Positions 42,637 to 51,178 of a DNA stretch of 64,000 nucleotides are shown here, piece by piece. A program made the position numbers and the translations under genes. Numbering within the stretch: the stretch's first letter is position 1; every line of letters starts with the position of its first letter. The DNA comes from Bog-756 sp963813525 (GTDB lineage: Bacteria; Actinomycetota; Acidimicrobiia; Acidimicrobiales; RAAP-2). The stretch covers positions 3,038,001-3,102,000 of the forward strand of contig CAWEZI010000005.1 in assembly GCA_963813525.1 (NCBI GenBank), written 5' to 3'. The notes under the pieces were generated by a model. That model saw only the letters and a program-made list of their open reading frames with translations. It was not told where the DNA came from and searched no databases.

Positions 42637-43048
42637 CGGTACATGATGGCTCTCCGACGAGCCGTCCTGTGATGTCCGCAGGCCGACGCGGCGTGCGCCT
42701 GTGGATCGGTGAGCCTCGCCCCGAGGGGAGGAGCTTGAGCGGATGATCGCCCTTGTGAAGGCCGCCTGCCCCACCGGGGAGTGCCCGATCCGGCCCCCAC
42801 GGGGTGACCGAGTTTGACGGCCTCCGCCGGGATGGTCGGCCTCTGACGATCGTTTCGGGCCGAGTGGATCCGACTCCGGCTCCGGCTCCGCCGCTCAATC
42901 CGACTCCGGCTCGCCCGCTCAGAGCCAATCCCAGTGCTGCCGCTGCGGCGGTAGTGACCCTCACCCCACTGCGGCGCTCCTGGCTCACGGCCGGAAGACC
43001 ATCCGGAACCCAATCGAGCACCGCCGCATGTGTAGCAGGTTTGGTCAT
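42587..43048 (-). CDS. Hypothetical small protein with a strong ribosome-binding site
   Basis: ATG 43048 follows AAAGGAG with 7-nt spacing, the only strong translation signal in the 42637-43162 gap. The predicted 153 residues begin MTKPATHAAVLDWVPDGLPAVSQERRSG, then a possible membrane segment (TTAAAAALGLALSGRAGVGLSGGAG), and end in Arg/Pro-rich sequence that overlaps the DUF503 start by 50 nt. The end may be wrong: a frame break, or a shorter gene, is possible. The GGAGCCGGAGTCGG words here are locally repetitive. No family recognised. Confidence 0.35.
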   Translation of the reverse strand: MTKPATHAAVLDWVPDGLPAVSQERRSGVRVTTAAAAALGLALSGRAGVGLSGGAGAGVGSTRPETIVRGRPSRRRPSNSVTPWGPDRALPGGAGGLHKGDHPLKLLPSGRGSPIHRRTPRRPADITGRLVGEPSCTDDARLRSLDGVTPARQ

Positions 43049-43162
43049 GCCTCAACTCCTTTGTCGACGGTATGTGTCAACGCAGACGATGAAGCATGCA
43101 ACTGTGGCAGGACTGAGACTCCGTCACGTCTCTCGTGGGAACTCGGGAAAGGAGGGTTGAGG

Positions 43163-43621
43163 TCACCCTATCGTTCGATTGATCGCCGCCGGTACCGGGT
43201 CAGACCAGAGGCCGGGACGGTCGATGAGGCCCGCCGCCACCTCCTCCACCGTCCGATCGTCGCGGGCTCGACCCTCCTCCGATGCCAGGAGTCGCTCGGC
43301 TTGTCGTCGGGCCTGGGTGCGAACGGCGTCATCGAGAGTCGAGCGGGGGGCCAGAAAGTAGAAGAGGTCGCAATCGAGAGCATCGGCCACCCGTCGCAGC
43401 GACCCCAGCTTGATGCTGTCGTGTACCTCGCTGTGCTCGAGCTCGGAAACGGTCGACTGGCTTATGCCAAGCCGAGCGGCGAGATCGGTGCTCGACATTC
43501 CGAGGGCATCTCTGATCTCTCGGATCCAACCTCGCTGAGGATCCCGCTCTTCGACGGCGGGAACCAATCGGGCCAGTCGTTCATCGAGGGAGGCCCGGGC
43601 CGATGTTCTTTTTTTCGCCAT
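43163..43621 (-). CDS. Mobile mystery protein A-like HTH regulator (MmyA), orphan
   Basis: A 152-residue XRE-type DNA-binding protein. The stretch RGWIREIRDALGMSSTDLAARLGISQSTVSELEHSEVHDSIKLGSLRRVADALDCDLFYFLAP (about 30-92) matches the TIGR02612 'mobile mystery protein A' family, including the ALDCDL-FYFLAP end. MmyA is normally followed by mmyB, a Fic-domain protein, and the pair behaves like a mobile toxin-antitoxin-like unit. No Fic gene is seen on either side, so this is a solo antitoxin-like regulator. Its start is preceded by inverted-repeat operators. A poly-A run follows the start codon. Confidence 0.8.
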   Translation of the reverse strand: MAKKRTSARASLDERLARLVPAVEERDPQRGWIREIRDALGMSSTDLAARLGISQSTVSELEHSEVHDSIKLGSLRRVADALDCDLFYFLAPRSTLDDAVRTQARRQAERLLASEEGRARDDRTVEEVAAGLIDRPGLWSDPVPAAINRTIG

Positions 43622-43631
43622 ACCGAGAATT

Positions 43632-43649
43632 TATCGCCCGGAACCGATA
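43632..43649. promoter_or_regulatory. Probable autoregulatory operator of MmyA
   Basis: TATCG (43632-43636) and CGATA (43645-43649) form an inverted repeat with an 8-bp spacer, 10 bp upstream of the mmyA start. Another CCGATA occurs at 43677-43682 beside the palindrome CTATAG. XRE-type repressors usually bind such sites in their own promoter. Confidence 0.45.
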
Positions 43650-43759
43650 GAACCGCGGATGGATTACCGTCTATAGCCGATAATACCGCCAAATTTCTGA
43701 AAACCATGGAGCCCGGACGACCTCGTGGGGGATGGGCCGAACCGGGGGCATCGGTTGTC

Positions 43760-44290
43760 TTACAAGCCGACGGACCGGATCATGGAGATCACATCGTTCC
43801 ATCCCAGTCCGACCGTCTCACCGAGGATCGTCCGAGAGGGGACGTCCACGACCACGAAGAACGGATACGTGGGCACCCGGTAGTCGGTCCATGCCTGGTC
43901 CCCCATAACCACTGGCACCTCGCCGTACCCCAATGCAGCCTGGCCAACCTCAACGGGGTCGACGATCTCGGGACCACGAGTGACGACAACGGGAGAGACC
44001 GAGCGCGGCCAGGCTCTTTCGGTGTCGCCAAAGCCCCGCCAGTACTCCTCGCATCCGTCGCATCGGATGTGGAGAAAAGCGAGCAGAACGGGTTGTTCGA
44101 AGTTTCCCATCTGGATCGTCACCGGACTCCCTGAGGGATCCATTCCGTCGATGTCGGCTCCGGTCCGGGCTTCGCCATCGTCAACGGGCTTCACCATGGG
44201 GATAGGACGTAAGCCGCTCGTGAAGGTCCTGTCGAGCGGTGCCCTGTGGCTATCGGAGTCGGCGCCCACTACCGCCGCAGCGTCGGCCAT
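43760..44290 (-). CDS. Thioredoxin-fold protein
   Basis: A protein of about 176 residues with a thioredoxin/TlpA-like core: GSPVTIQMGNFEQPVLLAFLHIRCDGCEEYWRGF, where CDGC is the redox CxxC, and later VPTYPFFVVVDVPSRTILGETVGLGWNDVI, containing the cis-Pro motif (VPTYPF). No signal peptide is evident with the ATG 44290 start. The frame is open to 44401, and a CTG overlapping the upstream stop (CTGA, about 44331) may be the real start, as in a coupled operon. It probably acts as a reductant or disulfide-handling protein; the target is unknown. Confidence 0.65.
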   Translation of the reverse strand: MADAAAVVGADSDSHRAPLDRTFTSGLRPIPMVKPVDDGEARTGADIDGMDPSGSPVTIQMGNFEQPVLLAFLHIRCDGCEEYWRGFGDTERAWPRSVSPVVVTRGPEIVDPVEVGQAALGYGEVPVVMGDQAWTDYRVPTYPFFVVVDVPSRTILGETVGLGWNDVISMIRSVGL

Positions 44291-44328
44291 GTCCGCAGTG
44301 GGTGCCGGCTGGCCTATGACCTGACCGC

Positions 44329-44652
44329 TCAGTCCTTTTCGGGGTCGGTCTCGATCAACTCGATGGCTTCGACGGCGTTGCCATTGCCACACCATCGGCA
44401 CGACACCTCCTCCACCGTCTCGTCGAGCACCTCCCGGTCCTCAACCGTAAGGTCACCACCCACCGAGAAGTGGTGGAAGGCCCGGCTGCGCGTGGTGCTC
44501 ACCACCGTGAAGCGGGTCAGGTTGCCGCAGGCGGAACAGCGGTAGCGCCGGCTCAGGCCGGGCCCACTCTCCGCCGCAGTGGTTGTCGATATCGGTGATT
44601 CGGCGGTCACCCGTCCCACGGTAGCCGTCCCCAACCGCCCCCGATTGTCCAC
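44329..44652 (-). CDS. Small zinc-ribbon-like protein
   Basis: A 107-residue protein from GTG 44652 with two CxxC pairs: YRCSACGNLTRFTVV (about residues 38-52) and EVSCRWCGNGNAVE (about 83-96). They are separated by an acidic segment (VEDREVLDETVEE). The spacing suggests a single zinc ribbon. The family is not recognised. It probably shares a transcript with the downstream thioredoxin-like gene (38-bp gap or overlap, depending on the start) and is divergent from the exonuclease gene. Confidence 0.65.
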   Translation of the reverse strand: MDNRGRLGTATVGRVTAESPISTTTAAESGPGLSRRYRCSACGNLTRFTVVSTTRSRAFHHFSVGGDLTVEDREVLDETVEEVSCRWCGNGNAVEAIELIETDPEKD

Positions 44653-44684
44653 TTAATCGAACACCTGTTCGCTAATGTGGCCGA

Positions 44685-45791
44685 GTGATCACGTGCGCAC
44701 CACCCCAGACCGACGCCCACGCCCGAGCCCACACCCCGGACCGTGCGGGCCAGACATCGGGCCAGACAGCGAAGGAGGCCTTGGATACTTCCCTACGGGA
44801 TGTCACCTTCGTCGTGGTCGACGTCGAGACCACCGGCGGTTCTGCAAGTACATCATCTCTGACCGAGGTGGCCGCCGCCCGCTACCGCGGGGGCGAGGTG
44901 GTCGGCACCTACCAGACGTTGGTCAGGCCGGACCAGCGGATTCCTCCGCTCATTGCCGCTCTGACCGGGATCAGTGACGCCATGGTGCGTGACGCTCCAC
45001 CGATCGGCGAGATGCTCCCCTCGTTTTTGGAATTCGTCGGCCGCGGCGTCATCGTGGGCCACAACCTTCGCTTCGACCTCTCGTTTCTCAATCACGCCCT
45101 TGTCGCCACGGCACGAGAACCCTTGTCCAACGCCACCGTCGACACGCTGGCCTTGGCTCGGCGGCTGGTCCGTGACCAAGTTCCCAACTGCAAACTGGCC
45201 ACCTTGGCCGCCCACCTCGAGCTCCCGCACCGCCCCTCCCACCGGGCCCTCACCGACGTGCTGGCTACCGGCGATCTTCTCCACGCCATGCTCGAGCGGG
45301 CCGGTTCGTTCGGGATCGTGAGCTTGGGCGAGCTGCTCGATCTTCCGCTGCTGATCGGTCACCCCCAAGCGGCCAAACTGAGACTGACGGCCCGGCTTCC
45401 CCGTAGCCCAGGCGTCTACTGGTTCACCGACGCCGTCGGGCAGGCCCTCTACGTGAGCAGAGCGAGCGACGTCCGGACCGAAGTCCGCGCCACATTCACC
45501 GAAAAAGGCCGGTCACCGATGCGGCGTCTCTTGGGCCAGATGCATGCTGTGCATCACATCGTTTGCCAGGGGGACCTGGCGGCGGCGGTCATCGAGGACC
45601 GGCTCATCGGAGCGTGGACCCCTCCCTTCAACGGGACGAGCACGAAGCCCAGTCGGCAGGATCAGAAGGTCAGTCGGACGGATCGACAGAGCAATCGGCG
45701 GAATCGGCAGAGCGCGATGGAGGGTGAACGGCCGGAGTGGCTGGTCACGTCTCCTGTTCGTCGGCCGATGCGGACCGTGACACCCGGATGA
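44685..45791 (+). CDS. DnaQ-type DEDD exonuclease with a short GIY-YIG-like domain
   Basis: A 368-residue protein. Residues about 40-200 are a 3'-5' exonuclease with Exo I VVDVETTG, Exo II GHNLRFDLSFL and Exo III HRALTDVLATGDLL, so all four acidic residues and the His are present. Residues about 240-320 resemble the GIY-YIG/UvrC N-terminal domain common in this actinobacterial family (LPRSPGVYWFTDAVGQALYVS). However, the usual GIY-YIG Lys/Arg and the long C-terminal part are missing. The tail instead is a repetitive Arg/Gln/Ser run (QKVSRTDRQSNRRNRQS) encoded by ATCGGCAGA-like repeats. It overlaps the convergent trpD end by 47 nt. It is probably truncated relative to relatives of 550-600 residues. 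Confidence 0.8.
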   Translation: MITCAPPQTDAHARAHTPDRAGQTSGQTAKEALDTSLRDVTFVVVDVETTGGSASTSSLTEVAAARYRGGEVVGTYQTLVRPDQRIPPLIAALTGISDAMVRDAPPIGEMLPSFLEFVGRGVIVGHNLRFDLSFLNHALVATAREPLSNATVDTLALARRLVRDQVPNCKLATLAAHLELPHRPSHRALTDVLATGDLLHAMLERAGSFGIVSLGELLDLPLLIGHPQAAKLRLTARLPRSPGVYWFTDAVGQALYVSRASDVRTEVRATFTEKGRSPMRRLLGQMHAVHHIVCQGDLAAAVIEDRLIGAWTPPFNGTSTKPSRQDQKVSRTDRQSNRRNRQSAMEGERPEWLVTSPVRRPMRTVTPG

Positions 45792-46842
45792 GGGACTCGA
45801 GAATGGTGGCAGCCCGGCCGTCATCGATCACCTCGCAGGCCTGGCTCACCCCGGTGGGGAGATCCTCCGCCCGGCCCACGACGACCAGCGCCGCCGCCGC
45901 GTTGAGCACGGCGATGTCGCGGTGGGGTGAGGGCTCTCCGGCTATCACCTGACGGATGGCCTCGGCGTTATAGGCGCCATCACCACCCCGCAGACTGTCG
46001 AGGGTGGCAGGAGCGAATCCGAGCGCTCCGGGGTCCACCCGGTAGATCGTCGTCTCGTATCGACCATCGGCAGCCACTATGAGCTCGTGAACGGTCGACG
46101 GCCCCGTCGTACTCAGCTCGTCCAACCCATCATCGCCGTAGACGACCATGGCCCGCCGGGTGCCGTTAGCGGCCAGCACGCCGAGCATCTTGTCCGCCAT
46201 CGCCGGGTTGCTCACTCCGACCACCTGGTAGCGGGCCCGTCCCGGGTTGGCCAGCGGACCCAGATAGTTGAAAACGGTGGGGATCCCGAGCTCCTTCCGC
46301 ACAGGGGCGGCGAAACGCATGGCCGGATGGAAGCGGGGAGCGAAGCAGAACCCCATGCCCACCTCCTCGATGCACCGGACCACGCCCTTTGGACCAAGGT
46401 CGGCGACAACGCCCAAGGCCTCGAGCACGTCAGCCGCGCCCACCGCCGAGGACGAGGCCCGTCCTCCGTGTTTACACACTTTGGCCCCAGTGGCGGCAAC
46501 GACCAGTGCGGCAATGGTGGAGACGTTGATACTGCGCAGCCGATCTCCCCCCGTGCCACAGGTGTCGACCAGATCGATGTCGGCGGGCAGGCCGAGACCG
46601 ACAGCGTGAGCCACCATGGCCCGGACAAAGCCGGTCATCTCTTCCACCGACTCGCCTTTAGCCCGCAGAGCGACGGCCAGTGCGGCGATCTGGGCAGGGG
46701 TAGCCGCGCCGGAGAAGATCTCGCCCAGGACCTCCTCTGCGTGCTGGGCGCTCAGGGAGACCCCGTCCAGCAGCTCGGTCAGGACGGCCGGCCACCCGCC
46801 CAGTGATGCAAAGGTCCCGTCGGAGGGATCGGGATGAGCCAT
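45745..46842 (-). CDS. trpD: Anthranilate phosphoribosyltransferase
   Basis: Second step of tryptophan synthesis: anthranilate plus PRPP to phosphoribosyl-anthranilate. The 365-residue protein shows the PRPP loop DTCGTGGDRLRSINVSTIAALV, KHGGRASSSAVGAADVLEALG (the GxxSSxxG-type substrate loop), MRFAAPVRKELGIPTVFNYLGPLANP and VVYGDDGLDELS. ATG 46842 lies 2 bp after the acyl-CoA dehydrogenase stop, so the two are coupled, although their pathways are unrelated. No other trp gene is present. Confidence 0.93.
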   Translation of the reverse strand: MAHPDPSDGTFASLGGWPAVLTELLDGVSLSAQHAEEVLGEIFSGAATPAQIAALAVALRAKGESVEEMTGFVRAMVAHAVGLGLPADIDLVDTCGTGGDRLRSINVSTIAALVVAATGAKVCKHGGRASSSAVGAADVLEALGVVADLGPKGVVRCIEEVGMGFCFAPRFHPAMRFAAPVRKELGIPTVFNYLGPLANPGRARYQVVGVSNPAMADKMLGVLAANGTRRAMVVYGDDGLDELSTTGPSTVHELIVAADGRYETTIYRVDPGALGFAPATLDSLRGGDGAYNAEAIRQVIAGEPSPHRDIAVLNAAAALVVVGRAEDLPTGVSQACEVIDDGRAATILESLIRVSRSASADEQET

Positions 46843-46844
46843 CT

Positions 46845-48026
46845 CTAGTCCCACCACAGGTCGTGGCTGAGTACGCCCCTGGCAATGAGCCCTAGTTGCA
46901 CCTGCGAAGTCCCCTCCACGATGGTCAGCTGTCGGGCATCGCGATACCACATCTCGGTCGGATGGTCCTCCATGTAACCGGCCGCGCCCAGCAGCTGCAC
47001 GGCCAGCCCCGAGGCGCGTACCGCCAGTTCGGTGGCGAAGTACTTGGCCATGGACAGGAACGGCACGTACTCCTTGGAGAACTTGCCTTGATCAGCGAGA
47101 GAGGCTGCCCGGTAGGTGAGCAAACGCGCCGCCTCGATGTCCACCGCCACTTTGGCGATCTCCCACTGGATCCCCTGGAAATCGGCGATGGTCTGACCGA
47201 ATGCGCTGCGCTGCTTGGTGTACTCGGTGGCATACATCAGCGCGCCCTCGGCCAGCCCGATGCCGCGGGCGGCCACGATCGGGCGCATGGCGTTGAGCCC
47301 CAGCATGGCCAGACGGAACCCACCGACCTCGCCGATCACGTTTTCGGCAGGGACGTGCACCTCGTCAAGAACGAGCTCGCCGGTATGTATCCCGCGGACG
47401 CCCATCTTGCGGTCGGTCCGGCCCACCGACACCCCGTCCCAGCTTCTCTCCACGATGAATGCGGTGATCGAATCGTGGGCGCGGGAGGACGGGTCGCCCG
47501 TTTTGGCGAAGACGGTGTACCAGTCGGCCTCACACACTCCGGACATCCAGCCCTTGGTGCCGGAGAGTACCCAACCACCTTCGTTGCCGGTCGCGGTGTC
47601 GGGATCGGCCCGGGTCCGCATGCCGGCCACGTCGCTGCCCGCTTGGGCCTCCGAGAGCCCGAAGGCGGCGCGTAGCTGACCGGAGGCGATACCGGGCAGG
47701 TAGCGCTTCTTCTGGTCCTCATTCCCGGCTATGAGAACCGGCCCGACCGGAAGACGCGTCAGGAGCAGCATCAGGGCGGCCGTGTTGGAGTACTTGGCCA
47801 CTTCCTCGACGGCGACGGTGAGGCCGAGGATGCCCGCTCCGGAACCACCGAGCTCTGGCGGCAGGCAGAGACCGAGCAGATCGGCGGACCGAAAGGCCTC
47901 GAAGATATCGGCCGGGTAGTCACCGGTCGTATCGATCTCTCGTGCCCGGGGCTTGACCTTGTCCTGGGCCAGGCGACGCACACTCTGCTGGAGCGCTTCG
48001 AGCTCCGGGGAAAGATCGAAGTCCAC
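46845..48026 (-). CDS. Acyl-CoA dehydrogenase
   Basis: FAD enzyme of 393 residues with the full acyl-CoA dehydrogenase plan: SPELEALQQSVRRLAQDKVKPRA, GLCLPPELGGSGAG, the FAD motif AFGLSEAQAGSDVAGMRTRA and TKGWMSGVCEADWYTVFAKT. The C-terminal domain has KQRSAFGQTIADFQGIQWEIAKVAVDIEAARLL, then GGAGYMEDHPTEMWYRDARQLTIVEGTSQVQ with the candidate catalytic Glu. It resembles short-chain type enzymes, and the substrate is unknown. It is divergent from the SDR/enoyl-CoA hydratase pair, suggesting a shared catabolic route, and upstream of trpD by 2 bp. Confidence 0.9.
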   Translation of the reverse strand: MDFDLSPELEALQQSVRRLAQDKVKPRAREIDTTGDYPADIFEAFRSADLLGLCLPPELGGSGAGILGLTVAVEEVAKYSNTAALMLLLTRLPVGPVLIAGNEDQKKRYLPGIASGQLRAAFGLSEAQAGSDVAGMRTRADPDTATGNEGGWVLSGTKGWMSGVCEADWYTVFAKTGDPSSRAHDSITAFIVERSWDGVSVGRTDRKMGVRGIHTGELVLDEVHVPAENVIGEVGGFRLAMLGLNAMRPIVAARGIGLAEGALMYATEYTKQRSAFGQTIADFQGIQWEIAKVAVDIEAARLLTYRAASLADQGKFSKEYVPFLSMAKYFATELAVRASGLAVQLLGAAGYMEDHPTEMWYRDARQLTIVEGTSQVQLGLIARGVLSHDLWWD

Positions 48027-48182
48027 GGTCGATGAGGATAGACGAGGCCGCCCTGGCCATCGTCCAACCCGCCACCCCTCCGGTGGCGGCAGACGGGTGA
48101 CAACCGAGCCCGGCTCCGGCCCGGCCGCCCTGCCTGCCCGGCCTCCGACCGGCGGTGTGGCGTCGGCCTAGGCTCCCATCTC

Positions 48183-49133
48183 GTGACTCCCCCCGGACTT
48201 CCCTCGCCGCCACCGCTGGGGACCGCCGCCCTGCCCGATGGGACCTATGACGGCAGCGTGGTCGTCGTGACCGGAGGCGGCACCGGACTGGGGAAGGCCA
48301 TCGCCACCGAGTTCGCCCGGTTGGGCGCCACGGTGGGCATCCTGAGCCGCGACGAGGAGCACCGGCGAGCGGGGGTGGCCGCCGTCGAATCAGCCGGCGG
48401 GCGGGCGGTAGCGGCCGAGTGCGACATACGGCAGGCCGATTCGGTGACCGCCGCCTTCGACAGCGTCGAATCGCAGGCCGGTCCGATTGATGTTCTCATC
48501 AACAACGCGGCCGGCAACTTTCCGGTACCGGCCGAGGACATGAGCCCGAATGCATGGCGCACGGTGGTCGACATCGTGCTGAACGGCACCTTCCTGTGCT
48601 GCCGCGAGCTGGCCCGTCGGCTCATCCCTCGGGAAAGGGACGGGGCCGTGGTGAACGTGGGCGCTTCCTATGCCTGGACCGGGGGTCCGGGGTTCGCCCA
48701 CTCGGCGGCGGCAAAGGCTGGGGTCAAGAACCTGACGGAGACGTTGGCCGTGGAGTGGGCGCCCTACGGAATCCGGGTCAACGGGCTGGTGCCCGGGCTC
48801 ATGCCCCACGAGGACGAGACGGCTGCCATCGCCGCCGTGCCGGGAAAGTACGAGGGACAGGACTCCCGGGTACCGGCTGGGCGGGTGGGCTTCCCCCGGG
48901 AGCTGGCCTGGGCCGCCACCTTTCTGTGCTCCCCCTACGCCGCCTACATCAGCGGTCACACAATGGTGGTCGACGGTGCAAACTGGCAGCGGCGCCACAC
49001 CGTGCAACCACCCTTCATCCCCATCCGCGAGCAGTTGAACCGACCACCGTTCGGCGAGACCGACGGCTCCAACCGGGGTGGAGCATCGTCTCCGCCGGGT
49101 GTGACCAACCCCAAGAGAGGAGACCTTCCGTGA
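48183..49133 (+). CDS. SDR-family 2,4-dienoyl-CoA reductase-like protein
   Basis: A 316-residue short-chain dehydrogenase with the NADP(H) motif VVVTGGGTGLGKAIATEFARLG and NNAAGNFPV. The YxxxK site is altered: GGPGFAHSAAAKAGVKNL keeps the Lys but has His in place of Tyr. That pattern is typical of 2,4-dienoyl-CoA reductases, which reduce dienoyl-CoA esters of unsaturated acids. The C-terminal extension (about 40 residues) is Pro/Arg-rich. GTG 48183 is the longest start. Its stop overlaps the hydratase start (GTGA). Confidence 0.82.
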   Translation: MTPPGLPSPPPLGTAALPDGTYDGSVVVVTGGGTGLGKAIATEFARLGATVGILSRDEEHRRAGVAAVESAGGRAVAAECDIRQADSVTAAFDSVESQAGPIDVLINNAAGNFPVPAEDMSPNAWRTVVDIVLNGTFLCCRELARRLIPRERDGAVVNVGASYAWTGGPGFAHSAAAKAGVKNLTETLAVEWAPYGIRVNGLVPGLMPHEDETAAIAAVPGKYEGQDSRVPAGRVGFPRELAWAATFLCSPYAAYISGHTMVVDGANWQRRHTVQPPFIPIREQLNRPPFGETDGSNRGGASSPPGVTNPKRGDLP

Positions 49134-49933
49134 GCCCACTCAGCCCCGAGGACCGAGATCTGGTCCGGCTGGAGGTGGACGGACCGATCGCCGTGATCAC
49201 CAACAATCGCCCCGGCAAGCACAACGCCATGAGCGACGAGATGGACGCTCGGTTGTGGGAGGTGCTGGCCGAGGTGCACGGGATGAACGAGCTTCGGGCC
49301 ATCGTCTGGAGAGGCGAGGGCCCTTCGTTTTCGTCGGGTCGGGACACCACCCAGCTCGGCCTGCGGATCGAGGACATCTCGGACCTCGAGTTCATCGAGC
49401 GCGGCCACCGGCCGACGCAAATGTTCCTGACCATGCCGTGTCCGATCATCTGCGCCCTCAAGGGGTGGGTGATCGGCGGGGCCTTCGAGCGGTCCTTGCT
49501 GTGCGACATCCGGGTGGCCGCCGTCGGGACCCGGATGGTGCTCCCCGAGGTCATCCATGGGGTCATCCCCGATTCAGGGGGGATGGCCAGGCTCTTCCAG
49601 ATGGTCGGTCACGGGATCGCCGCCGACCTCGCCCTGACAGGGCGGGTCTTCACCGCCGAGGAAGCGCTCACCCACGGCGTCATCAGCCGACTGGTGGCCG
49701 ACGAAGCTGCCCTCGACGAAGTCGTCATGGACATGGCGACGACCATCTCGCAGGCACCCGCCTTTACGGTCAAGATGGCCCGGCGCACTCTGTTCAGCCT
49801 CGGCTCGGCGGAGGTACAACGCTCCATTGCCGAGGAAGCGGTGGCGCAGTCTTTGGTGTTCGTGTCGGACGACTATCGGGAGATGAAGGCAGCCAGGGCC
49901 GAGGGGAGAGATCCGGTCTATCGCAAGCGATAG
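49130..49933 (+). CDS. Enoyl-CoA hydratase/isomerase family protein
   Basis: A 267-residue crotonase-fold protein. GTG 49130 overlaps the SDR stop and has GAGAGGAGA upstream. Oxyanion-hole segments are RPGKHNAMSDEMD with SSGRDTTQLGL, and GWVIGGAFERSLLCDIRVAA. Both candidate catalytic glutamates are present (GGAFE and VLPEVIHGVIPDSGGMARL), which fits hydratase activity. The open frame extending to 48554 is a shadow of the SDR. It acts with the SDR and the divergent acyl-CoA dehydrogenase in beta-oxidation; the substrate is unknown. Confidence 0.88.
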   Translation: MSPLSPEDRDLVRLEVDGPIAVITNNRPGKHNAMSDEMDARLWEVLAEVHGMNELRAIVWRGEGPSFSSGRDTTQLGLRIEDISDLEFIERGHRPTQMFLTMPCPIICALKGWVIGGAFERSLLCDIRVAAVGTRMVLPEVIHGVIPDSGGMARLFQMVGHGIAADLALTGRVFTAEEALTHGVISRLVADEAALDEVVMDMATTISQAPAFTVKMARRTLFSLGSAEVQRSIAEEAVAQSLVFVSDDYREMKAARAEGRDPVYRKR

Positions 49934-49951
49934 ACCGGATAGAGCCTTCCC

Positions 49952-51175
49952 TCAGGCCACGCCGTCCCGGAAGACGAGCGGGGCCGAGCGGACCCCGGCG
50001 ATGACCGGCGAAGGAGTCCGCACCACCGGCCCGGCCAGCTCGAGAGAGCCGAAGCGCGCTGCGAGCTCTTCCAGCAGTATCCGACCCTCCAGCCTGGCCA
50101 GGACGGCCCCGATGCAGAAGTGGGGACCGAACCCGAAGGCGACGTGGGGGTTCGGATCGCGGGCGGGATCGAAGCGGTCGGCTGTGGGCCCGAACACCGA
50201 TTCGTCCCGGTTGGCCGAGGCGTAGAGCATGAGGATCGGGGCTCCCTCCGGCAGGTCCACGCCGGCCAGTTGGGTCGGCTTGGTCGTCGTGCGCATGAAG
50301 GCCACCACCGGCGTCGTCCACCGCAGCATCTCCTCGACGGCCGGGGCCACGGCCCGCGGCGCAGCGGCCGCCACCGCGGCACGCAGGGAGGTCCACGAAC
50401 CGGGCGTTTCGGCGAAGGCGACCAACCCACCGGACATCATGTTCCGCGTTGTTTCGTTGCCGGCCACCAGTAGTTGCACCAGAAACATGGCCAGCTCGTC
50501 ATCGCTCAGGCGATCGCCGTCCACCTCGGCCGCTCCGAGCTCGGAGATGATGTCGTCGCCCGGGTGGGCACGACGTTCGGCAGCAGCGGCCAACAGGTAA
50601 CCGACCATCTCACCGCTCAGGGCCTGCCTCTCCTCTTCGGGCCAGTCGGTCGCTCCGGGGATCACTGCTTCGGACCAGCGAAAAAAGCGGGGCCATTGGT
50701 CTTCGGGCACACCCAGCAGGTCGCTGATGACCTGGAGGGGCAACGGGACCGCCACCTCGGCCACGATGTCCACCGGCACATCGGCTTCGATGCTGTCGAC
50801 CAGGGTGCGGGCCCGACGGCGCACCCCGTCTTCGAGTGCCCGCATGAAACTGGGTCGGAAACCGGGCTGCACCAATCCTCGATAGCGGGTGTGGGCGGGC
50901 GGATCGGTGTGCATCATGGTCGGAGGAGTGGGGTACTCGGCGCCGATCTCGAAAACCATGATCCCCTTGCCCGAGCAGAACGTGTCGGGATCGCGGGAGA
51001 CGGTGACGACGTCGGCATGCCGGCTGGCCACCCAGAATCCCAACACGTCGTTGTGGGCAAGCGGCGCCTCGGCCCTCAGCCGGGCGTAAAGGGGAAAGGG
51101 ATCGCCGGCGTAGAAGCCCGGGTCCAGGAGAGGTGCGGTGAGGTCTCCGTCGGTCACGCCGGTGACAGTGGCCAT
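49952..51175 (-). CDS. Cytochrome P450
   Basis: A 407-residue P450 with the I-helix VAGNETTRNMMSGGLVAF, the K-helix EEMLRWTTPVVAFMR and the heme loop FGFGPHFCIGAVLARLEG with the Cys ligand. It belongs to the broad CYP124/125/142/CYP107-like actinobacterial group. It is less close to CYP125 than the one at 22.4 kb, and the substrate cannot be named. It converges on the enoyl-CoA hydratase gene, 19 bp away. The DUF2510 protein gene ends 4 bp upstream of its ATG, so both are probably co-transcribed. Confidence 0.88.
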   Translation of the reverse strand: MATVTGVTDGDLTAPLLDPGFYAGDPFPLYARLRAEAPLAHNDVLGFWVASRHADVVTVSRDPDTFCSGKGIMVFEIGAEYPTPPTMMHTDPPAHTRYRGLVQPGFRPSFMRALEDGVRRRARTLVDSIEADVPVDIVAEVAVPLPLQVISDLLGVPEDQWPRFFRWSEAVIPGATDWPEEERQALSGEMVGYLLAAAAERRAHPGDDIISELGAAEVDGDRLSDDELAMFLVQLLVAGNETTRNMMSGGLVAFAETPGSWTSLRAAVAAAAPRAVAPAVEEMLRWTTPVVAFMRTTTKPTQLAGVDLPEGAPILMLYASANRDESVFGPTADRFDPARDPNPHVAFGFGPHFCIGAVLARLEGRILLEELAARFGSLELAGPVVRTPSPVIAGVRSAPLVFRDGVA

Positions 51176-51178
51176 GTC

